A DNA stretch of 64,000 nucleotides from CAYGOC01 sp964351495. GTDB lineage: Bacteria > Chlamydiota > Chlamydiia > Chlamydiales > SM23-39. Made by a program: the position numbers and the translations under genes. Location: positions 30,174 to 94,173 of the forward strand of contig CAYGOC010000007.1 in the NCBI GenBank assembly GCA_964351495.1, read 5' to 3'. A model generated the notes under the pieces. That model had not been told where the DNA came from. It worked only from the letters and a program-made list of their open reading frames with translations, and did no database searches. Positions 50,399-59,119 of this stretch are shown piece after piece. The stretch's first letter is position 1, and each line of letters opens with the position of its first letter.

Positions 50399-51639
50399 GA
50401 TTTATTTTCTCTTTTCTTGTTTTTTCTCTTCTTTTTTCTGAAGAGATCCATGTAGATGTGCCTCTTTCTCCTTCTTTAAAGCCTTTCTTCTTGTATTCTT
50501 TTGAAAAAGAAGAAACTTCCTTTTCTCCTTCTTATTTACAAGAAATTTTAGAAACAATTCACTTTGATTTTTGTTGTACGGGATTTACCTACCCTACTTT
50601 AGTAGAGTCTGAAAGTAAGATTAAAATTTATCCTCATTTAAAACAAAAAACGTTTTATCTAGAAATAGAAGAAGCTATCTCTAAAGAAAAAGAAAGATCT
50701 TCTCCCGTAACCCTTACCGGTTTTTTTCGAAAAGATGTAGAAAAAATTCATCACCTAATCAGTTCGCTTCAAAAAAATCTTTTTGCCGTTGAGGGTATTC
50801 AACATAAAAAAATCTTATTTTCTCTTAGGTATAAACCCTCTTACTCTAAAGAAAAAACTTCTGAAATTTGGGTAGGCTCTTTGGAGGGAAAATATTATGA
50901 AAGACTTACCTTCGATAAAAATTATGCTGTTTGCCCGAAATTTTTACCGAAAAAGCCGCTCCATTTTTTTTATGTTTCCTATGAAGGAGGCAGTTCAAAA
51001 ATTATGGCCGGTTCTTTACACCAAAAACAGACTTGGCCTGTAATTCCTTTAAAAGGAAATCAACATCTCCCTTCTGTTTCTTGGCAGTTAGACAAAATGG
51101 CTTTTATTTCTGATATTTCCGGCACTCCTGATCTTTTTTTACAATACTTCGATGAAAAAGGGAGATGTAAAGGGAAACCAAGACAAATTTTTTCTATGGC
51201 TCATGCAACGCAAGCTTCTTCTTCTTTTAGTCCGGATGGTTCTAAATTGGCCTTTGTTTCAGACCAGGAAGGACCTCCTAGAATTTACGTAATGGATCTT
51301 CTATCTCCTTCTAGAGAAGTGTCTTTAATTTCTAAAAAAAACCGGTTTAATTCCTCTCCTTGTTGGTCTAAAGATGGCAAGAAATTAGCTTATAGTGCTA
51401 AAACAAAAGGTATACGGCAAATATGGGTATACGATTTTACTACACAAGAGGAAAAACAAATTACACAAAGCTCTATTGATTTGGAAAACCCTTGTTGGGC
51501 TTTTAACAACTTTCATATTATTTGTAATTCGGAAACCAAAGATGAATGTGAGCTTTATTTAGTCTCTGAAAACCAAAAAGAACCTCTTAAAATTACCCAA
51601 GGTCCGGGAGAAAAGCGGTTTCCTTGTTGGGAGCCTTGA
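50395..51639 (+). CDS. tolB: Tol-Pal system beta-propeller protein TolB
   Basis: Periplasmic six-bladed propeller that binds Pal and TolA. 414 residues, signal peptide MRFIFSFLVFSLLFS, N-terminal alpha/beta domain, then repeats ending in SPDGSKLAFVSD, SKDGKKLAYSA and related strands (FSFSPDG... YVMDL, IWVYDF, LYLVS). WD-like TolB repeats are clear in the second half. Overlaps the TonB-like gene and is followed 18 bases later by pal. Required in other bacteria for outer-membrane invagination; chlamydiae lack FtsZ, so the Tol system may matter more there. Confidence 0.92.
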   Translation: MRFIFSFLVFSLLFSEEIHVDVPLSPSLKPFFLYSFEKEETSFSPSYLQEILETIHFDFCCTGFTYPTLVESESKIKIYPHLKQKTFYLEIEEAISKEKERSSPVTLTGFFRKDVEKIHHLISSLQKNLFAVEGIQHKKILFSLRYKPSYSKEKTSEIWVGSLEGKYYERLTFDKNYAVCPKFLPKKPLHFFYVSYEGGSSKIMAGSLHQKQTWPVIPLKGNQHLPSVSWQLDKMAFISDISGTPDLFLQYFDEKGRCKGKPRQIFSMAHATQASSSFSPDGSKLAFVSDQEGPPRIYVMDLLSPSREVSLISKKNRFNSSPCWSKDGKKLAYSAKTKGIRQIWVYDFTTQEEKQITQSSIDLENPCWAFNNFHIICNSETKDECELYLVSENQKEPLKITQGPGEKRFPCWEP

Positions 51640-51657
51640 ATTAAAAAGGGAAACGTT

Positions 51658-52320
51658 ATGAAAAAAAAGTCAATTTTGTATTTCCTAGTTCTTATGACTA
51701 TGACTGGGTGTCAAAGAAATTCCACAGAAACGTGGGAAGATGTAAAGACAGCAGGCAGGTATTTACAAAAAAGCATTTATGCTCTTTGGGGATCTGATGA
51801 CGAGTCGCGTCAAATTGCTTCTCAAGATGAGTTTTTAGGGCCTTCTGAAGATGAGTTTATCCCTTTACAAGAAAATGATCTTTTAAAAGGAGAAAGCTCC
51901 TCCTTGGCTTACAGAAAAGAGCCCTCAAAAAACTCTTTTAAAGAGCCTGCTAGGTCTTTTCTATCCCCTTCTAATAAAATGAATCAAATTTTCCGCGTGA
52001 TCCATTTTGGCACGGATAACCATGTAATCAAAGAGCATGAAGATTTAGTAACAGTAGCTAGGATAGCTAGTTATTTGAAGAAAAACCCCAAAGCACGGGT
52101 TTTGGTAGAAGGGCACTGTGATAAAAGAGCTTCTGCTGATTACAACATGACTCTTGGCATGAGAAGAGCCCATCACATTGAAGTTCTTTTGAAAAAGCAA
52201 GGGGTCTCTTCTTCTCAAATACAAACTGTTTCTTGGGGAAAAGAAAAGCTATTATCTCAAGGCGATTCTAATATGGACCATAAGATGAATCGAAGAGCTG
52301 AGTTTAAACTGCAAAAGTAA
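51658..52320 (+). CDS. pal: peptidoglycan-associated lipoprotein Pal
   Basis: 220-residue outer-membrane lipoprotein. Signal peptide with lipobox MTGC (Cys18), a variable acidic linker with no predicted fold, then the OmpA-like domain: HFGTDNHVI, LVEGHCDKRASADYNMTLGMRRA, MNRRAEFKL. In the OmpA peptidoglycan-binding motif the Asp and Arg that bind diaminopimelate are kept; a Cys stands where a Thr is common (GHCD). Binds peptidoglycan and TolB. Ends 17 bases before the LysM gene. Confidence 0.92.
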   Translation: MKKKSILYFLVLMTMTGCQRNSTETWEDVKTAGRYLQKSIYALWGSDDESRQIASQDEFLGPSEDEFIPLQENDLLKGESSSLAYRKEPSKNSFKEPARSFLSPSNKMNQIFRVIHFGTDNHVIKEHEDLVTVARIASYLKKNPKARVLVEGHCDKRASADYNMTLGMRRAHHIEVLLKKQGVSSSQIQTVSWGKEKLLSQGDSNMDHKMNRRAEFKLQK

Positions 52321-52337
52321 CGTTTTAAGAGGTATTA

Positions 52338-53012
52338 ATGAAACATTTGTTTTGGCTTGCATGGCTTTTTCAAGTTTCTTTAATGCCTCTATTTTTTTCT
52401 TCCTGTTCCCCTATCCGTTCTTCTCCTCATGAACAAAAACACCAAGTAGAGATGACGATTCATGAAATGCAAACGGACTTGGATGATCTTCGACATGATG
52501 TTCATTGTTTTCAAACAGAGTTTGAAATTATTGATGGAAAAATCAAACATTTCGAAGACGTTTTAGGAGAGGTTCGGCAAAAGTATTTAGCGAAGATGGA
52601 AGAGTCTTTGCAATCTTTACGAAAAAAAATAGAGCAAATGGAAGCCACTACAAAAGTACTAGAAGAGACGGCTGAAAAAAGAGAGCATTCTATAAAGAAT
52701 CTTTCTAGACACGCTGAAGAGACTACCTTTGCCTTTTCTCAGTATAAAAAAAAGATGGAAGAGATCGAGTTTTCTTTCTTACAACAAGAAGAAAAGCTAA
52801 AAGAAATGGCCTCTTTAAAAACCACTCTTGAAGAAATTGCTCAAGCTTTAAAACTCAAAAAAGAATCTATTTATCAGGTGCAATCAGGAGATTCTTTAGA
52901 AAAAATAGCGAAACATTTTGGTGTTTCTGTAGAAGAGCTAAAAAAACACAATCATTTAAAGAAAGATTTGATTGTAAAGGGGCAAAAGTTAAAAATCCCC
53001 TCTTCTGTGTAA
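52338..53012 (+). CDS. LysM-domain lipoprotein with coiled coil (YbgF-like position)
   Basis: 224 residues. Signal peptide with a likely lipobox (FFSSC, Cys about 23), then a long alpha-helical coiled coil (about 35-175, heptads rich in Leu, Glu, Lys), and a C-terminal LysM domain (YQVQSGDSLEKIAKHFGVSVEELKKHN, IVKGQKLKIP) that binds GlcNAc-containing glycan. In enterobacteria the gene after pal is cpoB/ybgF, also coiled-coil; here the TPR part is replaced by LysM. C. trachomatis has a comparable gene at this place (recalled as nlpD). It probably ties the Tol machine to the cell wall. Confidence 0.85.
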   Translation: MKHLFWLAWLFQVSLMPLFFSSCSPIRSSPHEQKHQVEMTIHEMQTDLDDLRHDVHCFQTEFEIIDGKIKHFEDVLGEVRQKYLAKMEESLQSLRKKIEQMEATTKVLEETAEKREHSIKNLSRHAEETTFAFSQYKKKMEEIEFSFLQQEEKLKEMASLKTTLEEIAQALKLKKESIYQVQSGDSLEKIAKHFGVSVEELKKHNHLKKDLIVKGQKLKIPSSV

Positions 53013-53040
53013 TGAAAGAATAAAGGAACTGAATCGATTT

Positions 53041-53772
53041 ATGACTCAAAAAAAACGGATTCTTCTTATAGAAGATGAGGAAGATATTGCAGCTTTAATC
53101 AAACTCCAAGCGGAAATTTCAGGATATAAACTTCATGTAGAAGTAGATGGAATCAATGGATTTCGTACTGTAGAAAGAGAGAAACCCGATCTTGTGATTT
53201 TAGATATTATGCTTCCTGGAATGAATGGACTTGATGTCTGTAGAAAAATCAAAAATACCGCAGAGCTGAAAAACATCCCTGTTGTACTTCTTTCTGCTAA
53301 GGGGGAAGAGATTGATATTGTCTTAGGGCTAGAATTAGGAGCCGATGACTACGTAGCAAAACCCTTCTCCCCTAAAATTTTATTTTCTCGGATAAAGGCT
53401 GTTTTACGAAGGGGTAAAGAAGACGAAAAAACTCCTGAAGCACTTTTTTTTGGGCCTTTCTCTTTGGAACTTGATCGTTTTGTTTTGAGAAAAAAAACGG
53501 AAATTATTCCTATTACCCTTTCTGAATTTGGTATTTTACGAAGACTTCTCATAAACCAGGGTAAAGTTCTTACTAGAAATCAGTTATTAGATGATATCAA
53601 CAATGATGATGCTTTTGTAGTAGATAGAAATATCGATGTGCACATAGCTTCTTTAAGAAAAAAAATGAAAGAGAATCCCCCCTGGATAGAAACTGTGAGA
53701 GGAGTGGGGTATCGTTTAAAAGAGATCTCTTGTATACAAGAGCATCAACCCTCAGAAGGAGCCTTTCTATGA
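53041..53772 (+). CDS. OmpR/PhoB-type response regulator
   Basis: 243 residues. Receiver domain: acidic pocket EDEEDI (11-15), phospho-acceptor Asp55 in DLVILDIMLPGMNG, Ser85 as the switch residue, and Lys107 in VAKPFSP. All five catalytic positions are right, so it should be phosphorylated. C-terminal winged helix 130-230 (SEFGILRRLLINQGKVLTRNQLL, VDRNIDVHIASLRKKM, VRGVGYRL). No sensor kinase is adjacent. It is last but one in the tol transcript and overlaps the glycine-zipper gene by ATGA. Chlamydial ChxR is an atypical member with altered residues; this one is not altered, so it is a different regulator. Confidence 0.9.
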   Translation: MTQKKRILLIEDEEDIAALIKLQAEISGYKLHVEVDGINGFRTVEREKPDLVILDIMLPGMNGLDVCRKIKNTAELKNIPVVLLSAKGEEIDIVLGLELGADDYVAKPFSPKILFSRIKAVLRRGKEDEKTPEALFFGPFSLELDRFVLRKKTEIIPITLSEFGILRRLLINQGKVLTRNQLLDDINNDDAFVVDRNIDVHIASLRKKMKENPPWIETVRGVGYRLKEISCIQEHQPSEGAFL

Positions 53773-54209
53773 AATATTCCCCCTTGTTTTTACTTTCTCT
53801 TGTTTTTCTCTTTTTAAGTTGTCAATCTAAAACAGCAACAGGTGTTTTGGCTGGAGGAGCTTTAGGGGCCGGTATCGGAGGAATTGCAGGCGGAGGAAAG
53901 GGAGCTTTAATTGGAGGCGCATCTGGCGTCATTGCTGGAGGGTTAATCGGAGCTGCTTTAGACGAACAAGACAGAAGAATCATGGAAAGATCTAGCCCTA
54001 AAACCGTTTCCAGAATGGACAGAGGAGAGCCTATTACAGTGGATGATGTAATAAAGCTTCACCAAGGAGGAGTAAGCGATAAGACTATCATACGCTATAT
54101 TCGTCATACGAGGACCTCTTATACTTTGAGTCAAGCCCAAATACAAAAGCTGCAAGATGCTGGGGTAAGTCAAAGCGTAGTTCAGTATATGATTGACACA
54201 GGAAGATAA
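53769..54209 (+). CDS. glycine-zipper lipoprotein
   Basis: 146 residues starting at ATG 53769, within the stop codon of the response regulator. Signal peptide with lipobox FLSC (about Cys18), then a Gly-rich helical stretch (VLAGGALGAGIGGIAGG ... GALIGGASGVIAGGLIGAAL) with GxxxG spacing, typical of glycine-zipper membrane-associated proteins (Rick-17kDa/YMGG types). The C-terminus has a helical domain (ITVDDVIKLHQGGVSDKTIIRYI, DAGVSQSVVQYMI) repeating a short motif found in cell-envelope lipoproteins. Probably an outer-membrane or periplasmic stress protein; coupling to a regulator suggests shared control. Confidence 0.8.
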   Translation: MKYSPLFLLSLVFLFLSCQSKTATGVLAGGALGAGIGGIAGGGKGALIGGASGVIAGGLIGAALDEQDRRIMERSSPKTVSRMDRGEPITVDDVIKLHQGGVSDKTIIRYIRHTRTSYTLSQAQIQKLQDAGVSQSVVQYMIDTGR

Positions 54210-54216
54210 CTAGCTT

Positions 54217-55224
54217 ATGGAAGAAGAAAGCTCGGACAACTTCTTACAGTCCTTGCAAACCCCTTATAAATCTTTACTAAAAAACTTTAAAAAAACCGTT
54301 CGTTTTTCTTTTTTTTTCAATCTTTTCTTTGTCTTTCTGTTTGCAGTCCAAATCTCAGTTCTCCGTTTTTTTTCTATTTCCTTAAATCATCCCCTGATAG
54401 CCTTTACTTTGGCTTCTTTTTTTCTTTCTTTGTTTTCTTATTTTATTCTCCTTTTTTATTTTCAAACAAAAAAGCCGGAACAAATAAAAGAGCTTCAAGA
54501 GACTTTTCGAAAAAAATGCCATACTTTACTAAGGGAAAAAGAAGAAAGTTATTTACTAACAGCGCATGCTTATTTAGAACTGGTCGATTACTTAAAAAAC
54601 TTTGAAAAGGGATTGTATCCTTTTTTGTTTCCGAAAAAGTTATCGGAAGGCTTTAGTAAATTTTGTCATTTTGAAGACGTCTTTCGATTTAAAAAACTCT
54701 TTTTGGAATCTGCTATAGAAGAGCATTATCTTCATATTAGGACAAATCCTTTAGATTTAGAAGCACATACTTCTCTTGCCAATGTATATACCTCTTTTTC
54801 AAAAAGCATTCTAGAGATTAAAAAAGAGCTGGAAGCTTCTCTTTTTTATAAAATACGCTTTCGAAAATTGTATCAAACCTTAGAAGAATCTTTTCGAAAA
54901 ACCTCAGAAAGAGCTGTAGAAGAGTTTAAAATTTTACAACACTATGTTCCGGAAGATCCTTGGGTTCATTTGCAGCTTGCTAAAAATTATGGCGCCTTAA
55001 ACATGCCCAAAGAAGAGATTTCTGAATATGAAACTTTACAAACGCTTTTACCCTTCGATGCTAAAATCACAGCAAGGCTCGGCGCCTTGTACTTTCAACA
55101 AGGATTTAACGGAAAAGGGCTTGTTTTGTATGAAAAACTAAAGCTAAAACATCCTCAAAAAGCAGAAGAGCTCATCTCTCATTACGGAAAATTTTCCAGC
55201 TCCAATATAGAAGAGAGCTTCTAA
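54217..55224 (+). CDS. membrane-anchored TPR-like protein, hypothetical
   Basis: 335 residues. Two transmembrane helices near the N-terminus (about 28-50 and 58-82), then a helical cytosolic or periplasmic domain. The C-terminal 120 residues contain repeated helix pairs (AVEEFKILQHYVPEDPWVHLQLAKNYGAL, EEISEYETLQTLLPFDAKITARLGALY, GKGLVLYEKLKLKHPQKAEEL) with the Trp/Leu/Gly/Tyr/Ala/Pro spacing of tetratricopeptide repeats. No family assigned. It starts 7 bases after the glycine-zipper gene, so it may be the last gene of the tol transcript. Confidence 0.7.
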   Translation: MEEESSDNFLQSLQTPYKSLLKNFKKTVRFSFFFNLFFVFLFAVQISVLRFFSISLNHPLIAFTLASFFLSLFSYFILLFYFQTKKPEQIKELQETFRKKCHTLLREKEESYLLTAHAYLELVDYLKNFEKGLYPFLFPKKLSEGFSKFCHFEDVFRFKKLFLESAIEEHYLHIRTNPLDLEAHTSLANVYTSFSKSILEIKKELEASLFYKIRFRKLYQTLEESFRKTSERAVEEFKILQHYVPEDPWVHLQLAKNYGALNMPKEEISEYETLQTLLPFDAKITARLGALYFQQGFNGKGLVLYEKLKLKHPQKAEELISHYGKFSSSNIEESF

Positions 55225-55237
55225 AACCCCCTCTATT

Positions 55238-56167
55238 TTAAGAGAAAAAAGAAAATAATGCTCTCCAATCAACGCAGCCTACAAAGACGCCAAACATGCA
55301 CATTTGTGATGCTTTCCAGTTTACTTTTTCTTGGTAAAGAACCTTTCCCCAGCTGTTACACAAAAAGATAATAGCTACGGAAAAAATAGGGAAAATCATG
55401 GCATTTTCCATGGGGGAAGCTACTTCTGTGGCTGTAACCAGAAAAAAAGTACAAATACAATTAGCTACTCCTCCGAAAAAACCATAACCCCACTCTACAG
55501 AAAGAAGTTTTCTCTTCTCATAAAAAAAGAAGAGAAAAAACTGAAAAAAAGAGGCTGCTAAATAAATTAGAGGCAAAAACCAAAGACTTTTTGCTTCATC
55601 CGGTTTCATAACGCGAAAAAAAGCACTTAAATGAGAAGCATTCATCATTAAAGCTTTCCACTGCATGGCAACTAAAAAAAGAACATGAAGAAAAAAAGCG
55701 ACAAGGATGAAAAAAAGCCACCCCTTTTTATCTTGAAATCCAAAAAAACCAGCCCCTCCCCAAAAGAGCCCTGCTAAAACAAGCATAGAACCGATAGCAT
55801 GGTACATATGATATTCAAATCCCAGAGCAGCCCCAAAGAAAAGCGCCATAATAGCACCGGGTACCACAGTCGAAGAGTTTAAAACCGAAAAAGAAAGTCC
55901 TGAGGGCCCTTTTTCTAAGGCTTTTCCTAAGCTAAACATCATAACTCCCATAATGAGCCCCACAACTAGCCCAAAAAATACCATAGGATAACTGAGCGAA
56001 AAGGAGAAAGAACGGATAGGATTCATAAGAAGAGCCACTAAAAAAGCCACGCTTAGTTGAATCATTAAAAAAGCTCTTGTAGTTCCTCCATAATCAATGC
56101 TTTTTCTCATGCAAAGATTAGAAGTAGATGCAAAAAAAGCGGCTAAAAAAGCAAAAAGAATCCCCAT
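55238..56167 (-). CDS. EamA/DMT-superfamily-like transporter
   Basis: 309 residues from ATG 56167 (AAGGGG ribosome site); the frame extends to 56206 upstream but the hydrophobic start MGILFAFLAAFFASTSNLC marks the real N-terminus. About ten short hydrophobic helices with Gly-rich packing motifs (FFGLVVGLIMGVMMFSLGKALEKGPSGLSFSVLNS, GSMLVLAGLFWGGAGFFG), the layout of drug/metabolite transporters. The substrate is unknown. Convergent with the TPR gene, 13 bases between stops. It is transcribed alone from the divergent region before the 908-residue TPR gene. Confidence 0.72.
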   Translation of the reverse strand: MGILFAFLAAFFASTSNLCMRKSIDYGGTTRAFLMIQLSVAFLVALLMNPIRSFSFSLSYPMVFFGLVVGLIMGVMMFSLGKALEKGPSGLSFSVLNSSTVVPGAIMALFFGAALGFEYHMYHAIGSMLVLAGLFWGGAGFFGFQDKKGWLFFILVAFFLHVLFLVAMQWKALMMNASHLSAFFRVMKPDEAKSLWFLPLIYLAASFFQFFLFFFYEKRKLLSVEWGYGFFGGVANCICTFFLVTATEVASPMENAMIFPIFSVAIIFLCNSWGKVLYQEKVNWKASQMCMFGVFVGCVDWRALFSFFS

Positions 56168-56305
56168 AAATCCCCTTCTTATTTTTTGAAAGCGTTTATA
56201 CGTCAAATTTTAAAAATAAAGCAACCCAGATAGAAAAATTTTTTACAAAAATTTTGAGGGAACAGCTGCTTATTAATCTCTATCTTTTGTATAATCTAGC
56301 TCAAG

Positions 56306-59032
56306 ATGCGAGTATGTCTTTTTGTATTCTTTTTTTTCAGCTCTCTTTTTGCTTATGAGCTCTCTTTTCCTGAGCCAAAGACAGAAGAAGAAGCCCTTTT
56401 AATAAGAAGGTTATCTGCTTATTGGGAGGAAAAAGAGACCAATCTTATCACATTTGAAGTGGCCCAATTTTTAGAGAAATATCCAGATACGTCTCTTTCT
56501 GATACGCTCTATCTTTTGCAGGGCAATCTTTCTTTTCAAAAAGAAGAGTACGAAAAGGCTCTTTCTTCTTATGAAAAAGCGAATTTCTCTCATTTAAATC
56601 CTGAAGCTCTTTTAAACAAAATGGAAGTGCTTCGAAAATTAAACCAATACAAAACTATCTATGAAGAGAGCCAGAAGGCTCTACAAGAACGGGTTTTAGA
56701 TGGATATACTCAAGAACAATTAGAGTTTTTTTTAGCAGACTCCTTGTATAACTTGACTATCATTTCTCCAAAAGAGTCAAAAGAATTTTTTTCTTACGCA
56801 GAAAAAAGCATACAAGCAATCAATCATCTAGAAGAGTCCCCCTTAAAAGAATCTTTTGAAAAACCTCTAGCTTATCTATATGAATCTTTAGGGAAAAAAG
56901 AAGACGCAGAAAAACTCTACTTAAAACTGGCTGAAAAAATCCCTGAAGAAAAAGAGGCTTATCTTTTTAAAGTGGCGGAAATGCAACTTTCTACTGATAA
57001 AGAAAAAGCTTTAAAAACCCTGACTCGAATCTCCCATCTAGGTAGAGAAAAAGCGGAAGAGGCATTTTATAACCGTCTTTTGCTTCTTTTTGACATGGGG
57101 CTCTATTCTGAATTAGTTTTAGCAAAAGAACAAGCTGACTTTTCATTTCCTGAAGACAAACAAAATCATCTGTCTCTTCTCCTTGGTAAAAGTTATTACA
57201 GAATACAAGATTTTAAAAGGTGTAAAGAAGAGCTTCTGCCTTTAACAGAAAAGCTTTCTTCTTCAGTAGAGTTAAAAGACACCTACCTATCTCTTTTAGA
57301 TGCCTGTAAAGAGACGCAAGATCTGTTTTTATACGAAAAACTTTCTAAAAAATTCGAAAGTGCTTTCCCTGAAGACAGTTCCTTGCCAAACGTTATTTGG
57401 GTGAGATCCCTCCTTTATAAAGAAAATCATAAGCCGGAGCTGGCTAAACAAGATTTTCTTTTTCTTTTGGAGAGCTTTCCTCTTTTTGAAAAAAAAGAAC
57501 CCCTTTTTTTCGAATACGCTACTGCGGAATTTGAAGCAGAAAACTGGGAAAAAGCGCGTTCTTTATTCTCCGAGTATCTCTCTTTTTTCACGGAAGAAGA
57601 AAGAGGTAAGGTAGCGGCTTCTTACTGTATTGAAGCCTCTTTAAAAAACGTTAAAAATAATCCCGAAAAAGAAGAAGCCGTCCACTTTTTAATCGAAGAT
57701 CTCCAAACGGTTTTATCTATAGACAATCTTCTGCCGGAAGAGACAGAACATAGTTATCATTTTCTTTTAACGAAAACTTTGTTTGAAAAAGGAGATCCTA
57801 CTTCTTTTAAAGAAACTGCTTTTACATTTTTAGAAAAAAATCCCTCTAAAGATCTAGCTGCAAAAACGCACCTACTTCTGGCTTACAGCTACCAAGAAGG
57901 GGATCTTTCTCTTTTTTGTGAGCATGCAGAAAAAGCTTTAGACCTATCCCCTAACTTAGAAGATGCAGGAAAAGTTCACCTCTCTTTATTCAATGCCTAC
58001 TTAGAAAGCGAAAACATGGAAGAGGCTGCTTCTCATCTTTTTTCTTGTTATATGCTTAAAGAGCCTATGCAACTAGAAAATAAACTATGGCTAGCTTATT
58101 TTTACTATAAAAAAACGGTTTCTTTGCCAGAAGAGGCTCCCCTTTATAACCTCCTTCAAAATCCTATTCAAGATAAAGAAGCAGCTAAAAAGTCTCTTTC
58201 TTTATACGAGGATCTCCTCCAAACGCACCCCAGCCTAATTTTAGAAAACGGAACCCTAGAACTTGAGACGATCCGCCTTTCTAAGCTCTACCAATTTTTA
58301 GAAAAAACCTCTGAGCAAAAGGCTGTTTTAGAAGAGCTCTATTTATCGTATGAAAAAGAGAAAACGGCCCCTTGGGTTTTTAAGACAGAGCTTTTTTTTG
58401 AACTGGGCAGCTTTTACGAAAAAGAGAGTTCAGATGAAAAAGCCTTTTTCTTTTATGAAAAGGCTTATGAAAATTCTTCTCTTTCCCAAAAACTAGGGGC
58501 TCAGTCTGCTTATCAAATGGCTTCTCTTTTGATAAAGACCATTCCACAGGAAAACCCCTCTGAGAGCTATCCCTTTAAAAGGGCCTCGCAACTTTTAAAA
58601 GACCTTTCTTTGCACAAATCTTTTTCTCAAGAGCCTATTCATTTAGAAGCTTCTTTTAGATATATAGACTTGCAACTTAAGAAAAAAGAAGAGGGAGAAA
58701 AACCATTTTTAAAGCTTTTTCTGTTAGAAAAAGTAAAAGATAATTTTACCTTAGAAGAAGATCTTCTTTCAAAAGACTACCACGAAGAGAGAAGACAGAC
58801 CCCGGAAAAAGAGGCTCTTTTCAAGGCTTATTTAACACTTGTAGATGCTGAAATGCTTTTTTCTGAAGCTTCTCTACTCTTAAAAGAAAATAATAACAAG
58901 GAAGCTTTAGAACTACATAAAGAAGCGCTTTCTCTTCTTAAAAAGACCTATCCTTACACTCCTTTTTTAGAAGAGCGTTTAGAGAAGAACTTCAAAGATT
59001 GGGAAAGTCTAATATTAACTAAGCCCGAATAA
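56306..59032 (+). CDS. large exported TPR protein (908 aa)
   Basis: Signal peptide MRVCLFVFFFFSSLFAYE, then a wholly helical protein of repeated 34-residue TPR-like pairs across most of its length (for example DTLYLLQGNLSFQKEEYEKALSSYEKAN, PLAYLYESLGKKEDAEKLYLKLAEKIPEEKE, LFFELGSFYEKESSDEKAFFFYEKAYEN). Very Glu/Lys-rich. It may be a periplasmic scaffold. TATAAT at 56290-56295 is only 10 bases before ATG 56306 with no ribosome site, so the message may be leaderless. The vWA gene follows after 87 bases with its own promoter. Confidence 0.72.
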   Translation: MRVCLFVFFFFSSLFAYELSFPEPKTEEEALLIRRLSAYWEEKETNLITFEVAQFLEKYPDTSLSDTLYLLQGNLSFQKEEYEKALSSYEKANFSHLNPEALLNKMEVLRKLNQYKTIYEESQKALQERVLDGYTQEQLEFFLADSLYNLTIISPKESKEFFSYAEKSIQAINHLEESPLKESFEKPLAYLYESLGKKEDAEKLYLKLAEKIPEEKEAYLFKVAEMQLSTDKEKALKTLTRISHLGREKAEEAFYNRLLLLFDMGLYSELVLAKEQADFSFPEDKQNHLSLLLGKSYYRIQDFKRCKEELLPLTEKLSSSVELKDTYLSLLDACKETQDLFLYEKLSKKFESAFPEDSSLPNVIWVRSLLYKENHKPELAKQDFLFLLESFPLFEKKEPLFFEYATAEFEAENWEKARSLFSEYLSFFTEEERGKVAASYCIEASLKNVKNNPEKEEAVHFLIEDLQTVLSIDNLLPEETEHSYHFLLTKTLFEKGDPTSFKETAFTFLEKNPSKDLAAKTHLLLAYSYQEGDLSLFCEHAEKALDLSPNLEDAGKVHLSLFNAYLESENMEEAASHLFSCYMLKEPMQLENKLWLAYFYYKKTVSLPEEAPLYNLLQNPIQDKEAAKKSLSLYEDLLQTHPSLILENGTLELETIRLSKLYQFLEKTSEQKAVLEELYLSYEKEKTAPWVFKTELFFELGSFYEKESSDEKAFFFYEKAYENSSLSQKLGAQSAYQMASLLIKTIPQENPSESYPFKRASQLLKDLSLHKSFSQEPIHLEASFRYIDLQLKKKEEGEKPFLKLFLLEKVKDNFTLEEDLLSKDYHEERRQTPEKEALFKAYLTLVDAEMLFSEASLLLKENNNKEALELHKEALSLLKKTYPYTPFLEERLEKNFKDWESLILTKPE

Positions 59033-59044
59033 TTATTTTAAAAT

Positions 59045-59073
59045 TTGACCTTCCTATTCCACTTCCGTATATA
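59045..59073 (+). promoter_or_regulatory. promoter of the vWA-like gene
   Basis: TTGACC (59045-59050), 17-bp spacer, TATATA (59068-59073). The best consensus-like promoter in the window; transcription would start near 59080, 40 bases before the gene. It shows that the vWA gene is not merely read from the TPR gene. Confidence 0.55.
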
Positions 59074-59119
59074 TATGTATAATATGTGCTTTTATTAAAA
59101 GGCTTATAGAACCGTTTTT

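Noticed and set aside
53041..53772. Assignment as ChxR
   Set aside because: ChxR lacks the phospho-acceptor site; this protein has the complete receiver set, so the name would be wrong.
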